From: Adiantum capillus-veneris
Lineage: Eukaryota > Streptophyta > Polypodiopsida > Polypodiales > Pteridaceae
DNA: 64,000 bases
Assembly: GCA_014529385.2 (NCBI GenBank)
Contig: CM043955.1
Span: 139,615,108 to 139,679,107, forward strand
Direction: 5' to 3'
The stretch's first letter is position 1; every line of letters begins with the position of its first letter. The position numbers and the translations under genes are program-made. Positions 1 through 10,680 of the stretch are shown piece by piece. The notes beneath the pieces are model-generated. The model had not been told where the DNA came from. It searched no databases and was given only the letters and a program-made list of their open reading frames with translations.

Positions 1-53
1 CAAATTTTTCCGGGACCGGACAGGTTCTCTCAGAGGTCACAAGTCTCACATCC

Positions 54-362
54 ATGATGGGGGTGGAGAAGCCTTTGCACACAAAGGCATGGAGAGTAGG
101 CAAGAAAAGTGATGGCCCGGGAGAGTCTTCAAAGGAGAGAGCTCTCATACTTCGCTTCCTCTCCATGGAAGAGAAGGAGGAATTCTTGAGGAGGAGGCCT
201 ACTCTCGAGAAGACAGTTATTTTCCTCGGCAATGACCATACTCTCTCACAGCTCGCACATATGAGAGAGGTAATGCCAGAGATTACAGCGGCAAGGGAGA
301 AGGGAAAGATAGCCTTCTACAGAGATGGTCGGGTGGTGATTGTAGAGCAACGCGTTGCATGA
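54..362 (+). pseudogene. LINE ORF1-like C-terminal domain (partial)
   Basis: This 102-residue open stretch contains RALILRF, then FLGNDHT, then GKIAFYRDGRVVI. The order (a short strand, a helix rich in E and R, then a K..AFYRDGR strand) resembles the C-terminal nucleic-acid-binding domain of L1 ORF1-type proteins. It lies directly before the endonuclease, 25 bases from its first recognisable codon and in a different frame, so it may be the tail of ORF1 or the N-terminal part of a fused polyprotein. Acidic and basic residues alternate heavily and there is no membrane segment. The assignment rests on general pattern and position. Confidence 0.5.
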
Positions 363-386
363 CGGTGCGAGACCTATGGGACCACA

Positions 387-1190
387 CTGAAGATTGCTAC
401 TTGGAATTGTAATGGGTCTATGAGGTTGGACGTTGGTGCATTTGACGACAGTTTCAGAGACAGAGACATTGAATTCTTCTCAGAGACTCACCAGGCCCTT
501 GGACAGGTGATGCCACATGTGGTGGGATATAGATGGGAGACAGCCCACAGGATAGCTACAAGATATGGGCATGGGAGTAGAGGTTCAGGAGGAGCAGCAG
601 TGCTATTTAGAGAGGAGCTACAACCACTACTACACATTGTACGGAGAGATGAGCATGCTAGATACATGTGGGTGAGACTGAGAGCTGACACAGGTTGATT
701 TCTATACATTGTCGTACGTTACTTTCCTCCCAGTACGTCAGTATATGCTGCATCCAAAGGGTAGTCGCCTTTCTCTATACTAGACGATGACATATGGGAG
801 TTTTCTAGGGATGGTGATATCATTCTCCTAGGGGACTTCAATGGCTGAACAGGCAACTCTCAGACAATCTTCTACGACACTTCAGATGAGATGCTTAGAG
901 AGCTGGATGTAGGTGAATTGGGGCTTGACAGACACTCACATGACAGAGAGCAGACAGAGTATGGGAGATACCTCATGGAGATGACGACTACACATGGGTT
1001 AGACATACTTAATGGCTTATAGCGATTCCCTGGAGCAGCCGGTCTCACATGCTTTCCACACAGACATGGGGCCAGTACGGTGGACTATGTTATGACACAG
1101 CCGAGCTTTGTCCCTTGCATTCAGGATTTCACAGTGGGAGCCAGGCCAGTGGGCGTAGCAGTGGATCATGCTCTCTTGACACTGTCCTTT
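387..1190 (+). pseudogene. LINE endonuclease domain (EEP/APE type)
   Basis: The conceptual product begins KIATWNCNG, the classic first motif of APE-type endonucleases. It continues with FFSETHQ (the catalytic Glu region), then ILLGDFNG near 830-845, then STVDYVMTQPS near 1075-1110 and VAVDHALLTL near 1160-1190, matching the GDFN, DY and SDH motifs of the family. Such domains nick the target strand to prime reverse transcription. The frame is broken by stops at about 696, 760, 846 and 1018. The usual SDH reads VDH. All motifs occur in correct order before the reverse transcriptase, so the identification is firm although the gene is dead. Confidence 0.85.
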
Positions 1191-1475
1191 TTATTTCAGT
1201 ATAGTACAACCCAGACATCAGGAGGCAGGTCACACAGCCGTTATACATTTACACGAGAGACTGATTCCGTTTATAGAGAGGAGATTTGGGACCGTCTATG
1301 GGAAGGCATAGCCGGCACAACTGGTACAGGCCTCTCAGTGGAGGAGTGCACCACTCTACTGACTGACACACTGCATGGTGCTGCATCCGTGGCATACCCA
1401 CACACTCAGCCGAACAGGAGACAACATTCTGGGAGCAGGCCCCAGAATAGTTGATATGATGAGGAGTGCAAACAG

Positions 1476-2930
1476 ATGAGAGCCCAGCTTCAGAGGAATC
1501 TTCTTTTAGGAGTCATCACTTATAGACAGTCTCGGAATGCTTCCCGACGCCTTGTGCGACGGAAGAAGCAGGCTTACATGGCTCAGATGGAGCTAGAATT
1601 ACATCAGATGTTCTTGAGTAGGGACTCAGGAGAGGCATGGCGACTCTTTCACGAGCACTCCCCTCCCCCAGTGATTACTTCACCTGATGTGTGGGGCCAA
1701 TATGCGACATCGTTATATAAGATTCCTGGACAGGAACCCCTTCCAGACCCTACAGAGCCATGCCCATCTACGAGCACCTTCTTTACCACTCAGATGGTAC
1801 AGAGGGCCATTGACAGGATGAGGACCGAGAGGGCATATGATCATGACGGTCTAGTAGCGGAGCACTTCATACATGCTAGGGATATGTTGATGGAGGTTCT
1901 TGCGGTGTTGTTCAATCGTGCCATGTGTGAGGGGTTACCAGAGACTTGGAGGTTGTCTACTATTGTGCCTATCTTCAAGGCAGGTGATCCTACAAAGCCT
2001 GGGAACTACCGCACTATTATGGTTGGACACACATTGGCACGGTTGTATGCATCCATTCTTGAGCAGCACTTGAGTGATTGGGCAGAAGGTGAGGGTGTAC
2101 GAGCAAAGGGTCAAGCCGGTTTCACGAGGGATTTCTCCACTCTTGATCATATTCTGACACTCAGAGCCATCATTGAGGAGGGTAGGTCACATAGGAGGCG
2201 GATTTATTATAGCTTTGTGGATTTCCGCAAAGCATTTGACATGGTACCAAGAGCTCGATTGATGTGCAGACTGCAGGAGATGGGGGTGCCCATAGAGTTG
2301 ATTTGGGGGATTATGGCTTTGTACAGATCAATGATGGGACATGTACGCACTCCGAAAGGGGTATCTGATTTAGTTCACTCTACTATTGGTGTGAAACAGG
2401 GCTGCCCATTGTCTCCTACTCTATTTGGTATGTATGTTGATGAGGTGTTTGATTACATTGACAGAGAGGGTGACAGAGGTGCCCAACTGGCAGGGACGTG
2501 GATCCCATTGTTGTTGTATGCTGATGATATTGTGTTGATATCTGACTCAACGACATTTGGATGCACTACACAGTTTTGCAAAGGATAGTGGATTATGTGT
2601 AAACCTTGGTAAAACCAAGGTTATGGTGTTTAACACCACCCCACAGTGGATCAAGAGATCAACACCTACTTTCACGTAAGGTCAGGAGATTGTGGAGTAT
2701 ACAGATGCATACACTTACCTGGGAGTAGTCTTTACTGGGCCGAGATTTTCTTTGAGAAGAGCAGCAGAGACTAGACTAACTAGAGCTTATGCGGCTTTGG
2801 GAGGATTGGAGAGGATGTGTTCGCAGGTTCAGTTCCAAGAACCTAGGACAAAGTTATGGCTCTTTGATACTTTGGTTGCCTCTACTATGCTATATGGGGT
2901 GCAGGTTTGAGGACCTTCTGTAGGCCAGGA
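1476..2930 (+). pseudogene. LINE reverse transcriptase
   Basis: The 370-residue open frame at 1476-2588 carries reverse transcriptase motifs in order: NYRTIMVGHTLARLY, GQAGF, FVDFRKAFD (motif A), GVKQGCPLSPTLFGMY (motif B) and LLYADDIVLIS (motif C, catalytic YADD near 2514-2530). The frame breaks just after YADD. It resumes in another frame with VNLGKTKVMVFN near 2605 and then in the stretch 2692-2910 with TYLGVVF, the family thumb region. The enzyme would copy element RNA at a nicked chromosomal site. Catalytic residues are intact, but frameshifts and stops remove the C-terminal half. This is a LINE-type enzyme; clade is not assigned. Confidence 0.9.
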
Positions 2931-3782
2931 AGGCTGGAGACGTATGGAGAGGCCCTTCGTATCTATGATCTCTCGGCTGATTAGAACCAAGGCCTCCGTA
3001 CCGCACGATATCATTCGAACGGAGTTAGCTGCCCCCCCCTATGGAGATTGAGGCGCTTACCAGATCAGTCTCCTTTGTACATAGCCTATGGGATACTACC
3101 AGAGATAGATATGCCAGGTTGGCCCGAGTCCTCCAGACAGTTAGCTCTACAGGGGGGATACATCATGCTGGTATGCACAAATGACATCATGGTTTCAGAC
3201 ACATGGCTTCACCATGGAAGGTTGCATCCTTTTCAGTACTCTCTACAGGCACCCTTGATGTCCCTGACACGGGTGGAGATCACTAGACTCATTCGTCGGG
3301 ATCTGATCCAGCTGGACACGAGGAGGACATGGATAGAGCCGATACAGGAGTTGGGCACGAAGATGGCTTTCTATAGAGAACATCTTCTCCGCTATATGGA
3401 CACACATCTTTCTCATGGTTTGCGTTGAGCCATTGGCTAGATACGCACATCCTCACATCGGCTCGAGATTGAGACTGGGAGATTCAGAGGGATACCAGCA
3501 CATAGCAGGATATGCCGCTTATGTCATCTAGAGCCAAAGACAGAGTTACATTACATATGCCATTGCACAGTGTACTATGAGATACGAGGCCGTTTCCATT
3601 GTCTATTCAAAGAGGGTTTTGGGCCTCTATCTAGGGTCATGAGTTATGAGGATCAGAGATGTCTTGGACTGTATCTACTTGAGTTACACAAGCATAGAGA
3701 CACTTTACTTAGGAGAGCTGGAGAGAGACAGTCCCAAAGACAGATTATAGATTTCTTTACACTAGATATTGGGCACCCATAG
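2931..3782 (+). pseudogene. LINE C-terminal region with Cys/His finger
   Basis: After the thumb, the conceptual protein continues through several frames, for example FVSMISRLIRTKAS near 2955 and the open stretch at 3048-3428. Near 3510-3560 it reads ICRLCHLEPKTELHYICHC, giving CxxC followed by H and C. This resembles the Cys/His zinc-binding end of many LINE polyproteins. The open stretch at 3570-3782 continues it with LGLYLLELHKHRDTLLRR. The segment around 2957-3070 recurs as a diverged copy at 10478-10640. Stops at several places make it non-functional. Confidence 0.7.
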
Positions 3783-4004
3783 GAGCAGCCAGAGGAGCAA
3801 CCACCATTGCAGAGCTTTGCCCGCACGCATACTACCACTACTTGCATTCTCATAGACCGAGCATTGGAGCTAGGGAGATCTAGAAGACCGCGATTGAGGA
3901 GAGGAGCTACATAGTATAGACGGAGACTACAGCAAAGGATTCGAGCCATACTATCTCGACGGCCATAGTGCGGACGAGGATGGATCTCTACCATATCTAT
4001 CTTT

Positions 4005-4316
4005 CCCCCCCCCCCCCCCCCCCCCTTCTCTCATTGGACTACACAATGTATTGGGCACCTTGTATTAGCTCGCACATCCATACAGTCCCAGTTTGTAGTA
4101 GTTGTATTTTGTTTCAGTTCTTTTTGATTTCGGACATGGTATCAGATTCACTATGTTGTAACAGCTTGGTCTCATAGGTCATTTTGGCCTTTTGAAGACG
4201 TTAATATATCATTTCATTTCCTCTCTTCTTTCTTTCTCTCTCTCTCTTTGTCTCTCTCTCTCTTCTCTCTTTCTCTCTCTCTCTTCTCTCTTTCTCTCTC
4301 TTTCTCTCGCTCTCTT
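4005..4316 (+). repeat. Poly-C run and CT-rich tract at the LINE 3' end
   Basis: A run of 21 cytosines lies at 4005-4025. Between 4213 and 4316 the strand is almost purely C and T, mostly CT and CTTT units. Both sit in the presumed 3' untranslated part of the LINE. Confidence 0.9.
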
Positions 4317-4391
4317 CCCTTGTACATGATCTTTTTGGTGGGTTTTCCTCACTTGAGGTTTCCCACTGGTAAATTAATCAAATCAATTTAC

Positions 4392-5703
4392 AAACAAAAA
4401 GTTCGATCTTGAGTAGGTATGAGAAGGGGAGGGTACAGAAGATGGGATAGAGCCACCTTCAGGCAAGGGTTGTTTGGTAACCGTGTAGCATGGACGGGAT
4501 TCAATCGCAGCAAGCCAGTCCAACAGCTCCTCATCAGTAGTATATGTTGGACGTTGATTAGGGTTGGATTGGACCAAAAGGGAGCTTTGCTGTATGTTGG
4601 GATCTACTCCATCTTCTAGCTTGATGGGCCTGATGAAACAACCTGAGGTAGATATCCACATAGCATCATCTTCCTAATCATGAAATGCTTTAGTAAGTCT
4701 CAGCCAAGACCAGCCAACGAGAAGGGAGTACTACCAGCTTCTTCGGGGAGGCGTACCACTATAAAATCTAAGTGGAGAGAGAAGTGGGTACCCTAGAGCA
4801 GTAAACTCGAGGCCTCACACAGAGAAGAAAATTCACAAATGAGTGATAGCGATAGCACAACCAAAAAGACAATCACACGGACTAAACTGAAACAATATAA
4901 CCAGCAAATTCACAAATGAGTGATAGCGATAGCACAACCAAAAAGATTATCACACGGACTAAACTGAAACAATATAACCAGCAAATAACAATGGAGACGA
5001 CACTAGACACAAGAAATGAGCAACCCAACCTCAATAATAGCAGGTCCCTAGTACAAGTCACCAGCTGGCACCACGCTCAGCTCCAGACCAAGGACTACAC
5101 AACTCGGATACAAGGGCTTGCCGAGGCTAGATAGCGAAGGGAAGTGTGTAAAAAGACATTGTGCGCTAAAATTGCTAAGACAAGACCAACACCAAGACTG
5201 ATACACACAACTGCTAAAAGACGACGTATATACAAGGACCTAAATATCTCCCTGAACCATGTAGATGGTGTGAAGGGTGGTATGCCAAGTAGGCACGAGG
5301 CGGGGATGCCTCGCTACCACTAGTTAACCTTCCACAAAGCACTCATCCACTAGTGTAATTACCCATGAGAGGTGAGTCAGCCGGTCCTGGCCCACTAGTC
5401 TAGTGAGGAGGAAAAGTATCTCCATGTAAGCTGCCACAGTCAACTGAGCATTGTAGCTCGGCTATAGCACAGGATAGAGAATTCCCCATGGCAAAGTCTC
5501 CAACAGCAAACTTGCAACCACGGCTTCTTTCAACATCTTTCACCTTACAAATTATTATACCATATAAATAACCGCTAGCACCATTTTTACCAGTAAACTG
5601 TAGTATTTATCATTAACAATAGCCTGCAAAACTTCTTAATCTCTTGCCAAAAATTTGCAGCAGACATTTTCTCTAAAACACTTCAAGATTAGTAAAGCTT
5701 TAC
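4392..5703. other. Probable intron 3 of the DZIP1-like gene; no recognised gene
   Basis: No exon could be recognised on the minus strand beyond the donor of exon 3. A minus-strand open frame at 4383-4661 (92 codons, containing TTDEELLDWLAAI) has no family I know. A 77-bp direct duplication sits at 4831-4984. The region between the LINE end and exon 3 is otherwise featureless. Confidence 0.5.
4831..4984. repeat. 77-bp tandem duplication
   Basis: The unit starting ATTCACAAATGAGTGATAGC at 4831 is repeated at 4908 with few differences (for example AAAGACAATC versus AAAGATTATC). The offset is 77 bases. The second copy ends near 4984. Confidence 0.9.
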
Positions 5704-5868
5704 CTTCTTTGAGCGTTTCAAATCACGGTGGCTTTGCCATAGTGCTTCGTGCTGCCAAACACAACGCAGTCGAAATTTCTCAGCTCGTTTATACAGTGTT
5801 GCTCCAGCTTCCAGTAATTGAGACTTTTGGGAAACAAGAACCTCTTGTGTATGAAGCAAGTACTCTAC
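5704..5868 (-). CDS. DZIP1-like exon 3
   Basis: The exon is 165 bases, exactly 55 codons, from VEYLLHTQEVLV to DLKRSKK. The acceptor is AATGACAG|GTAGAG and the donor is AAGAAG|GTAAAG. EYLLHTQE directly continues exon 2, matching the EYLLHSQE block I know from animal DZIP1. The exon is rich in Lys, Arg, Gln and Glu, as expected for coiled coil. Confidence 0.8.
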
Positions 5869-8800
5869 CTGTCATTCTCTCATGCCACAACAAACAGAAA
5901 GTAAGTGAAGCAACAACCCTCAGATTGTCTAAGACAAATGTTCAAAAAGCATTTAAATACCCACCCTCACATCAATTCTCTAGCTTAAATATATCTATCA
6001 ACTGAAACAGTACAAATATTGTAAGTACTGGAACCCCATGCAAAGTCAAACCAGGCAAGAAGCCTAGGAAAATCAGTCAAGCTGGAGCATATTGATATCA
6101 TGGGGCCATTCGCCATCATCAATCAAGTTGACCTATGAGACCCAAAAAGTTACATCTCCATGTCTGGGAAACAACTAAAATAAAATAAAACTGTAGGGCA
6201 CTATGAGGGGGTGGTGACTAGGAGCTCTCTAGCAAAAAACAAAGATATGATCTCATGAGGTGTCAAGAGGGTTAAAAACATCATCGTCGTCGTCGGTGTC
6301 CCAGGAGGTCCACCATTAGTTGCTATCAAACCTCGTTAATGTCATAAGTAGTAAGTACTCTGACATGCGCATCTCCTATGCTGAAGTAGAGTAGCCTTGA
6401 TCTTCTGCTGTAGTCTCCATCGATGTCATGATGGATGCTCCTCGTAGTCGTGGGCATCTAGATCTCCCGAGCTCAAGGACTGACACGAAGACAACTCAAA
6501 ATGCACAAAAGCAATGCCCAAGAAGAAGAACAGAACCAAAGCAACTTTGCATGAGTCTCCTCAACATATCAACACGATGGACATCATGCATCTGAAATTT
6601 TGCGTTTGGTAAGCACAATGCATCACCATAGGAAGAGAGGAAAATGACTTTTCCATATGCGTGTAAGACATTTGCCTCATGAAGCATCATTTTTTTGCAT
6701 ACGCCACAAATAATTGCATACATCTGATACCCAAGACTGTGAGTGTAACAGCTTCGCACATGTGCGTTAAGCTGAAATCCGAGAAAGGGAACTCTCACAA
6801 AGGTGCCATTCAGCCAATCTATCTCGAGCATTCAAATGAGGAGTCGACATAAAGGGTCGAAGGGGTCGAAGCCAATCCCAAATTTGATATGAAAAATGAG
6901 CAATAATGATTACCCACCAAAATACCACACACATGATTACGATAGATTTTCATGATGGAATTCTATGCAGATTGAAGTTCCTTTTGCCAAGCCACACACT
7001 TGTGGATAAATTTATACATTCAGCCTGACTCGAACAAGGTGCTCTCAGGCTTACCATCAACTGCGAAAGGCGAAAAAGTTTGACAAAATTTGCTTCTGTA
7101 AAATTCCTTGTGTCCTCTCCTTGAACGTCTCCAAAAGCAATGGTATCAAGAACGCTTTCAAGCTTGTTGACATCTGTATCCATTTTTTTGTTAGATAGCA
7201 AAGAACAAAAATAAGCCTTGAAATTTTAGAAAACAATCCAAAAAACTCAGATGATTTTCGTCAACTAGGATTGTGAAACACCATTCTACTAACTTTCGAA
7301 AGCATACATAAGCTGGAGAGACCCAGATTCATGGCAAACATGATAAACAAACATGAGGGCTGATCTACATTCAAAATGTGATTGTATATTTCAATTTCTT
7401 AACAAGATTGCAACCGCATTGGTCCTCTAAATTGAGCTCAAGCTTTCCAAGTAACATATAACTTTACCCTACTCTCTAAGCAACTGATGACATTGATGTG
7501 TTTTATGGTCTCAAAAGCCAAGTTTTTCTTCCATCTTCTCTTTTGCAATATAGAACAACCCCCTGGAGTTTATTAGCTCCAAATACTATCCTCCCCTCTC
7601 TTGACAGTAAAACAATCAGCAAGGGAGATATCAAGCTCTCCTAATACAAACCCACACTACAAGAAAAAGAACTACTAAATTGACATGCAGGAATACAAAC
7701 ACTTAGCATAAAAAATTCCATGTAAGGTGATATAAAAACAAAATGTCCCCCCGTGTTTGTGACTTTACATAAGTAGCTGATGAGTTGGCGATTCTCTTTA
7801 CTCCCTAACGTTACGTAAGTAATCAGACCAACATTCAGTTCCTGCGGTATTCACCAACATAGAATCAGCTCCTGAGGCCTTTTGGATTAAGGTACAATGA
7901 GAACTCGAAGTCTGCATATGCATATAGCATTTAAGTTGATTGCGTGAAGATAACTTTGCAGTGTAAGAATTCCAAACAAGAGACACAAAAAGAGAACGAG
8001 ACCGATAGAGAGGAATGAAAAAATCCTTGATTGTTTTTGTAAAATAGAGTTTTGTTTGCATTTCATAATGTGGTGTGATATATCGCGATAGGTAATAGAA
8101 TCTGCCAACTTCAAAGCAGCTCGGATCCAATAAAACTCAATGCCCAATAGTGAGCCAACAAGCGAGATAAACTGCCCGCTTCCCAGTTTGAAAGAGAATG
8201 GCATACCCACAAGACCACATGCTAAAAAGACTATAGATACCTTGGCATTGACAAGTACTACAAATTAAAACCTTGGGAAACTGATGTTCAGAGCGCACAT
8301 ACAGTGGCAACAACAATAGACAAAGATAAAGTAGCAGAAATAAGCAACAAAGACAGGGTGAAAACAAAGATTCACATTGCTACAAAAATGATCAAGGAAG
8401 CCTGGCACTTGCAGGAAGCGCAATAGATGTCAACCAAAACTTGACCAAAGAAGAGGAAAGACATGCTTTTATCAGCATCTGGAATATAAAACATCTTCAA
8501 AGAATTAGCTTGGCATACCCACATACTATTCTCCCTCTACAAATGCATAAACAACACTGCAATCTAAAGAGGCACAAAGATATAAACACAGCCCAAGCAG
8601 ATCTAGCTTACCATCTTATGGGATTGCACTAAACCGGTGCCTGTCAATAAATTAATTTTTAGAGCACCAGTCAAGTTTGGGTGCCCACATTATCACAGTG
8701 CATGCCTTACTTTCATTCCGAGTGTCCTATTTCAGGTCTAGCATTGAGTTTTGTTCTAGGGCCGTATATAAGCCCTCATTTGGAATATTTGGAGGCTAGA

Positions 8801-10155
8801 CTCATTGCTCTAGCATTATTCCTCTCTCGCTTCATTTGTGTTTGTCACCATATCTTGTGCTCCTCTCATCCCGCATTTAACAACATATAAACGATGTAGT
8901 CTAGCCATCGATGACTGGATCATTTTATGTTCAAAAAGAAAAAGATGCAATTGACCATAAGTAATAAAGCATAGCTGGAATAAGCATAAAAACATGCTTA
9001 GGATCGAGTATTAAAAAGCTCTTAGTTGAGAATCCTTCTATTGTACCATCTTGATACATCCAATGAACAATATTTTTGCATTCCCTCATCAAAATCCATG
9101 ACTTCCTAATGTCTTGTGTTAAAAGATTTGGCTATATTAACCTATTACCAGCATGTCTCTCTTGTAAAGACCAGCCATGGTCATGCATTGCTGATCGCCT
9201 GCAATGTTTAAAACCATACTCCTCGGAAATTTTTTTCGAGTCAAATAAGTTGACCGCTCATACCATGCATGCTCCACACATGACCTATTTTATAAAACCT
9301 CAGTGCCTTGTGTAGTAAGCTTTGGCTATGTTAATACGCAAAGCTAATTCTTCCTCCATAGCAAACATAAGCATTGAATAGTAATCTGCCTATGAAATAT
9401 GAAGCCATGTAGAGAAGAAAACTTCAAATTTAATAAGCCAACTCCTCCCATTGCAATCATTTTTGCAACCAGCCTATCAAAAGTATCAAAGTAATAGGAG
9501 CACCAATTTTCTGTACATATAAAACATGGGTCGTCCAGAATATGGATTTTTAATGCTTCCATCCAACCCAATGTGAGCTATCCAAGACACAGCTCCATGT
9601 CATCACTCTGCCTCTATGGCACCCTCATTGCTGCCAACCCTTTGCTCACTATCAATGAAAACTGAACCCTTTATGAGTACCTAACTCAACCTACAAGCAC
9701 TTTCACAACCTAGATTGATAACCTTGAAACATGCATGCATCCGTACTGAAGAGATGGGTGCTGAAGTTAGTGAAGGGGAATGAGCGTACCGATTTCCCTG
9801 ATTATCTGGTCAACATCTAAAGCATGAAGGGTACGCCAGTCAATGCGAGCACACCTGCGCTGGAAGCAGAAAGGAGGAGCTGCAGGTTTTGTGGAATCAT
9901 CAACGACTGGAAACGAGTGATGCTTGGAGTTGGTGTGCTGGAAGGAGCGCCAAGAGGCACGCCGGCCAGAGGGAGGCTTCTTCCACTCAGAGGCAAAGGG
10001 TGGAAAGTCCTCTGCATTGCTCCCTGTGGAGTTGGATGAGTCCATAATGTGTGCCCCACTGCTGTTTTCAATGCGGCGGCGTCTTTCTTTGCCTAGTCCT
10101 CTGTCTTCTGTCTCTTCCTCTCCGCTTCCACTGTCTGCGTCACTTGTGCTCGGCA

Positions 10156-10156
<1 letters not shown>
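5704..10156 (-). CDS. DZIP1/Iguana-like ciliogenesis protein, exons 1-3 (5' part of gene)
   Basis: Three minus-strand exons splice in frame: 10156-9790, 7173-7055 and 5868-5704, giving about 217 residues. Residues about 95-215 match the DZIP1 N-terminal domain: FCFQRRCARIDWRTLHALDV, then DVDQIIREI joined to DVNKLESVLD, then NFVKLFRLSQLM joined to VEYLLHTQEVL, then a Lys/Arg-rich helix that should begin the coiled coil. Family members act at basal bodies and the ciliary transition zone. Introns start GT and end AG, at phases 1, 0 and 0. The first 90 residues are acidic and low-complexity. The usual C2H2 zinc finger and long coiled coil are absent here and should lie further along the minus strand, at lower coordinates or beyond position 1. 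The start at 10156 is the first ATG after the microsatellite; an in-frame ATG at 10045 is an alternative. Confidence 0.8.
5869..7054 (-). other. Intron 2 of the DZIP1-like gene
   Basis: This is 1186 bases between exon 2 and exon 3, with no recognisable element. A 111-codon minus-strand open frame at 6496-6831 resembles no family I know and is not needed for the DZIP1 frame, so it is taken as chance. Confidence 0.7.
7055..7173 (-). CDS. DZIP1-like exon 2
   Basis: The exon is 119 bases: two bases completing an Asp codon, then 39 codons from VNKLESV to FRLSQLM. The acceptor is GATACAG|AT and the donor is TTGATG|GTAAGC. KLFRLSQLM is the strongest family signature in the gene. The frame joins exon 1 without adjustment. 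Confidence 0.82.
7174..9789 (-). other. Intron 1 of the DZIP1-like gene
   Basis: This is 2616 bases, AT-rich, with short chance frames on both strands (for example 7798-8130 and 8137-8367 on the minus strand) that show no family motifs. Since exons 1 and 2 join in frame within a conserved domain, no further coding exon is expected inside. Confidence 0.7.
9790..10156 (-). CDS. DZIP1-like exon 1
   Basis: The exon codes for 122 residues plus one base, starting MPSTSDADSGSGEEE and ending DVDQIIREI. The donor reads ATCG|GTACGC at 9789-9790. The Ser/Glu-rich leader is followed by the conserved FxFxxRxxxIDWR block, here FCFQRRCARIDWR. Reading on past the donor gives unrelated residues and soon a stop, which supports splicing here. 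Confidence 0.8.

Positions 10157-10235
<79 letters not shown>
10157..10235 (-). repeat. (GT)n(GA)n compound microsatellite next to the DZIP1-like start codon
   Basis: On the plus strand GT repeats run from 10157 to about 10201, then GA repeats to 10235. On the gene's strand this is a TC tract followed by an AC tract that ends immediately before the predicted ATG at 10156. If that start is right, the repeat lies in the 5' leader. Confidence 0.85.
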
Positions 10236-10239
<4 letters not shown>

Positions 10240-10477
10240 GCGAGCTCAAAAAAAAAGTGTAGGCTACCGCGAGACCGGAAGTCGTTAGGATTGTTGGAAG
10301 CAGGTAGTCTACCATTTGGTGGCATAATGAGCCTTTGGAGCAATTGTGAACCCTTTGATAAAGCTTATTATTTGTGCCACGTGGCAAAGTTAATGATTTT
10401 GTCTTCCTTTTCTTTTAAGAGGGGGCATTAACTAGGCATCATCTTTTTTTATTTTTATAGCAGCAGCTAGTTTTACG

Positions 10478-10640
10478 GGATTGCATCCTTAGTCTCTATA
10501 ATCTCTCGAATGATTCGGGTTAAGGCCTCATTGTCACATAAGATTATTCAAGTCGAGCTAGCTACCCCCGCTCTCGTGTTCCAAGCACTTGTTAGATCAA
10601 TACCTTCATGCATATCAGTGCAAGGTTTGCTCGTAGCTAA
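10478..10640 (+). mobile_element. LINE fragment (C-terminal region)
   Basis: The translation near 10490-10620 reads SIISRMIRVKASLSHKIIQV and then ELATPALVFQALVRSI. This aligns with SMISRLIRTKASVPHDIIRT and ELAAP of the LINE at 2955-3070. It is therefore a diverged scrap of the same LINE family. It ends just before the Copia gag, replacing the place where a 5' LTR would be. Confidence 0.7.
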
Positions 10641-10680
10641 AGTATCTCAAGGAAAGGATTGTTGAATTGAGTGGGAGTAA

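Larger units (their letters stand above)
1..4391 (+). mobile_element. Degenerate non-LTR retrotransposon (LINE)
   Basis: Domains follow in LINE order on the plus strand: an ORF1-like C-terminal domain (54-362), an apurinic-type endonuclease (about 387-1190), a reverse transcriptase with a YADD box (1476-2930) and a C-terminal Cys/His region (3510-3782). A C-run and CT-rich tail follow, ending near 4391 in AT-rich sequence. The 5' end is probably outside the window. Many stops and shifts show it is dead. It lies opposite to, and downstream of, exon 3 of the DZIP1-like gene, so it may sit in one of that gene's introns (inference). Exact ends and target-site duplication were not found. Confidence 0.85.

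Noticed and set aside
6496-6831. A 111-codon frame in intron 2 as an extra exon
   Set aside because: Exons 2 and 3 already join in frame at a conserved point (SQLM-VEYLL).
7798-8367. Overlapping minus-strand frames of 76-110 codons, one hydrophobic, possible membrane protein
   Set aside because: They lie inside intron 1 of the DZIP1-like gene, overlap each other in different frames and show no conserved motif; hydrophobicity comes from CT-rich composition.
10157-10387. Upstream extension of the exon 1 open frame through the microsatellite
   Set aside because: It would add Ser-Leu and Thr-His repeats from the TC/AC tract; the first ATG after the tract (10156) is preferred.
9924-10431. Plus-strand open frames over the GT/GA tract opposite exon 1
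   Set aside because: They are shadows of exon 1 and of the microsatellite (Cys-Val and Glu-Arg runs); the minus strand carries the conserved domain.
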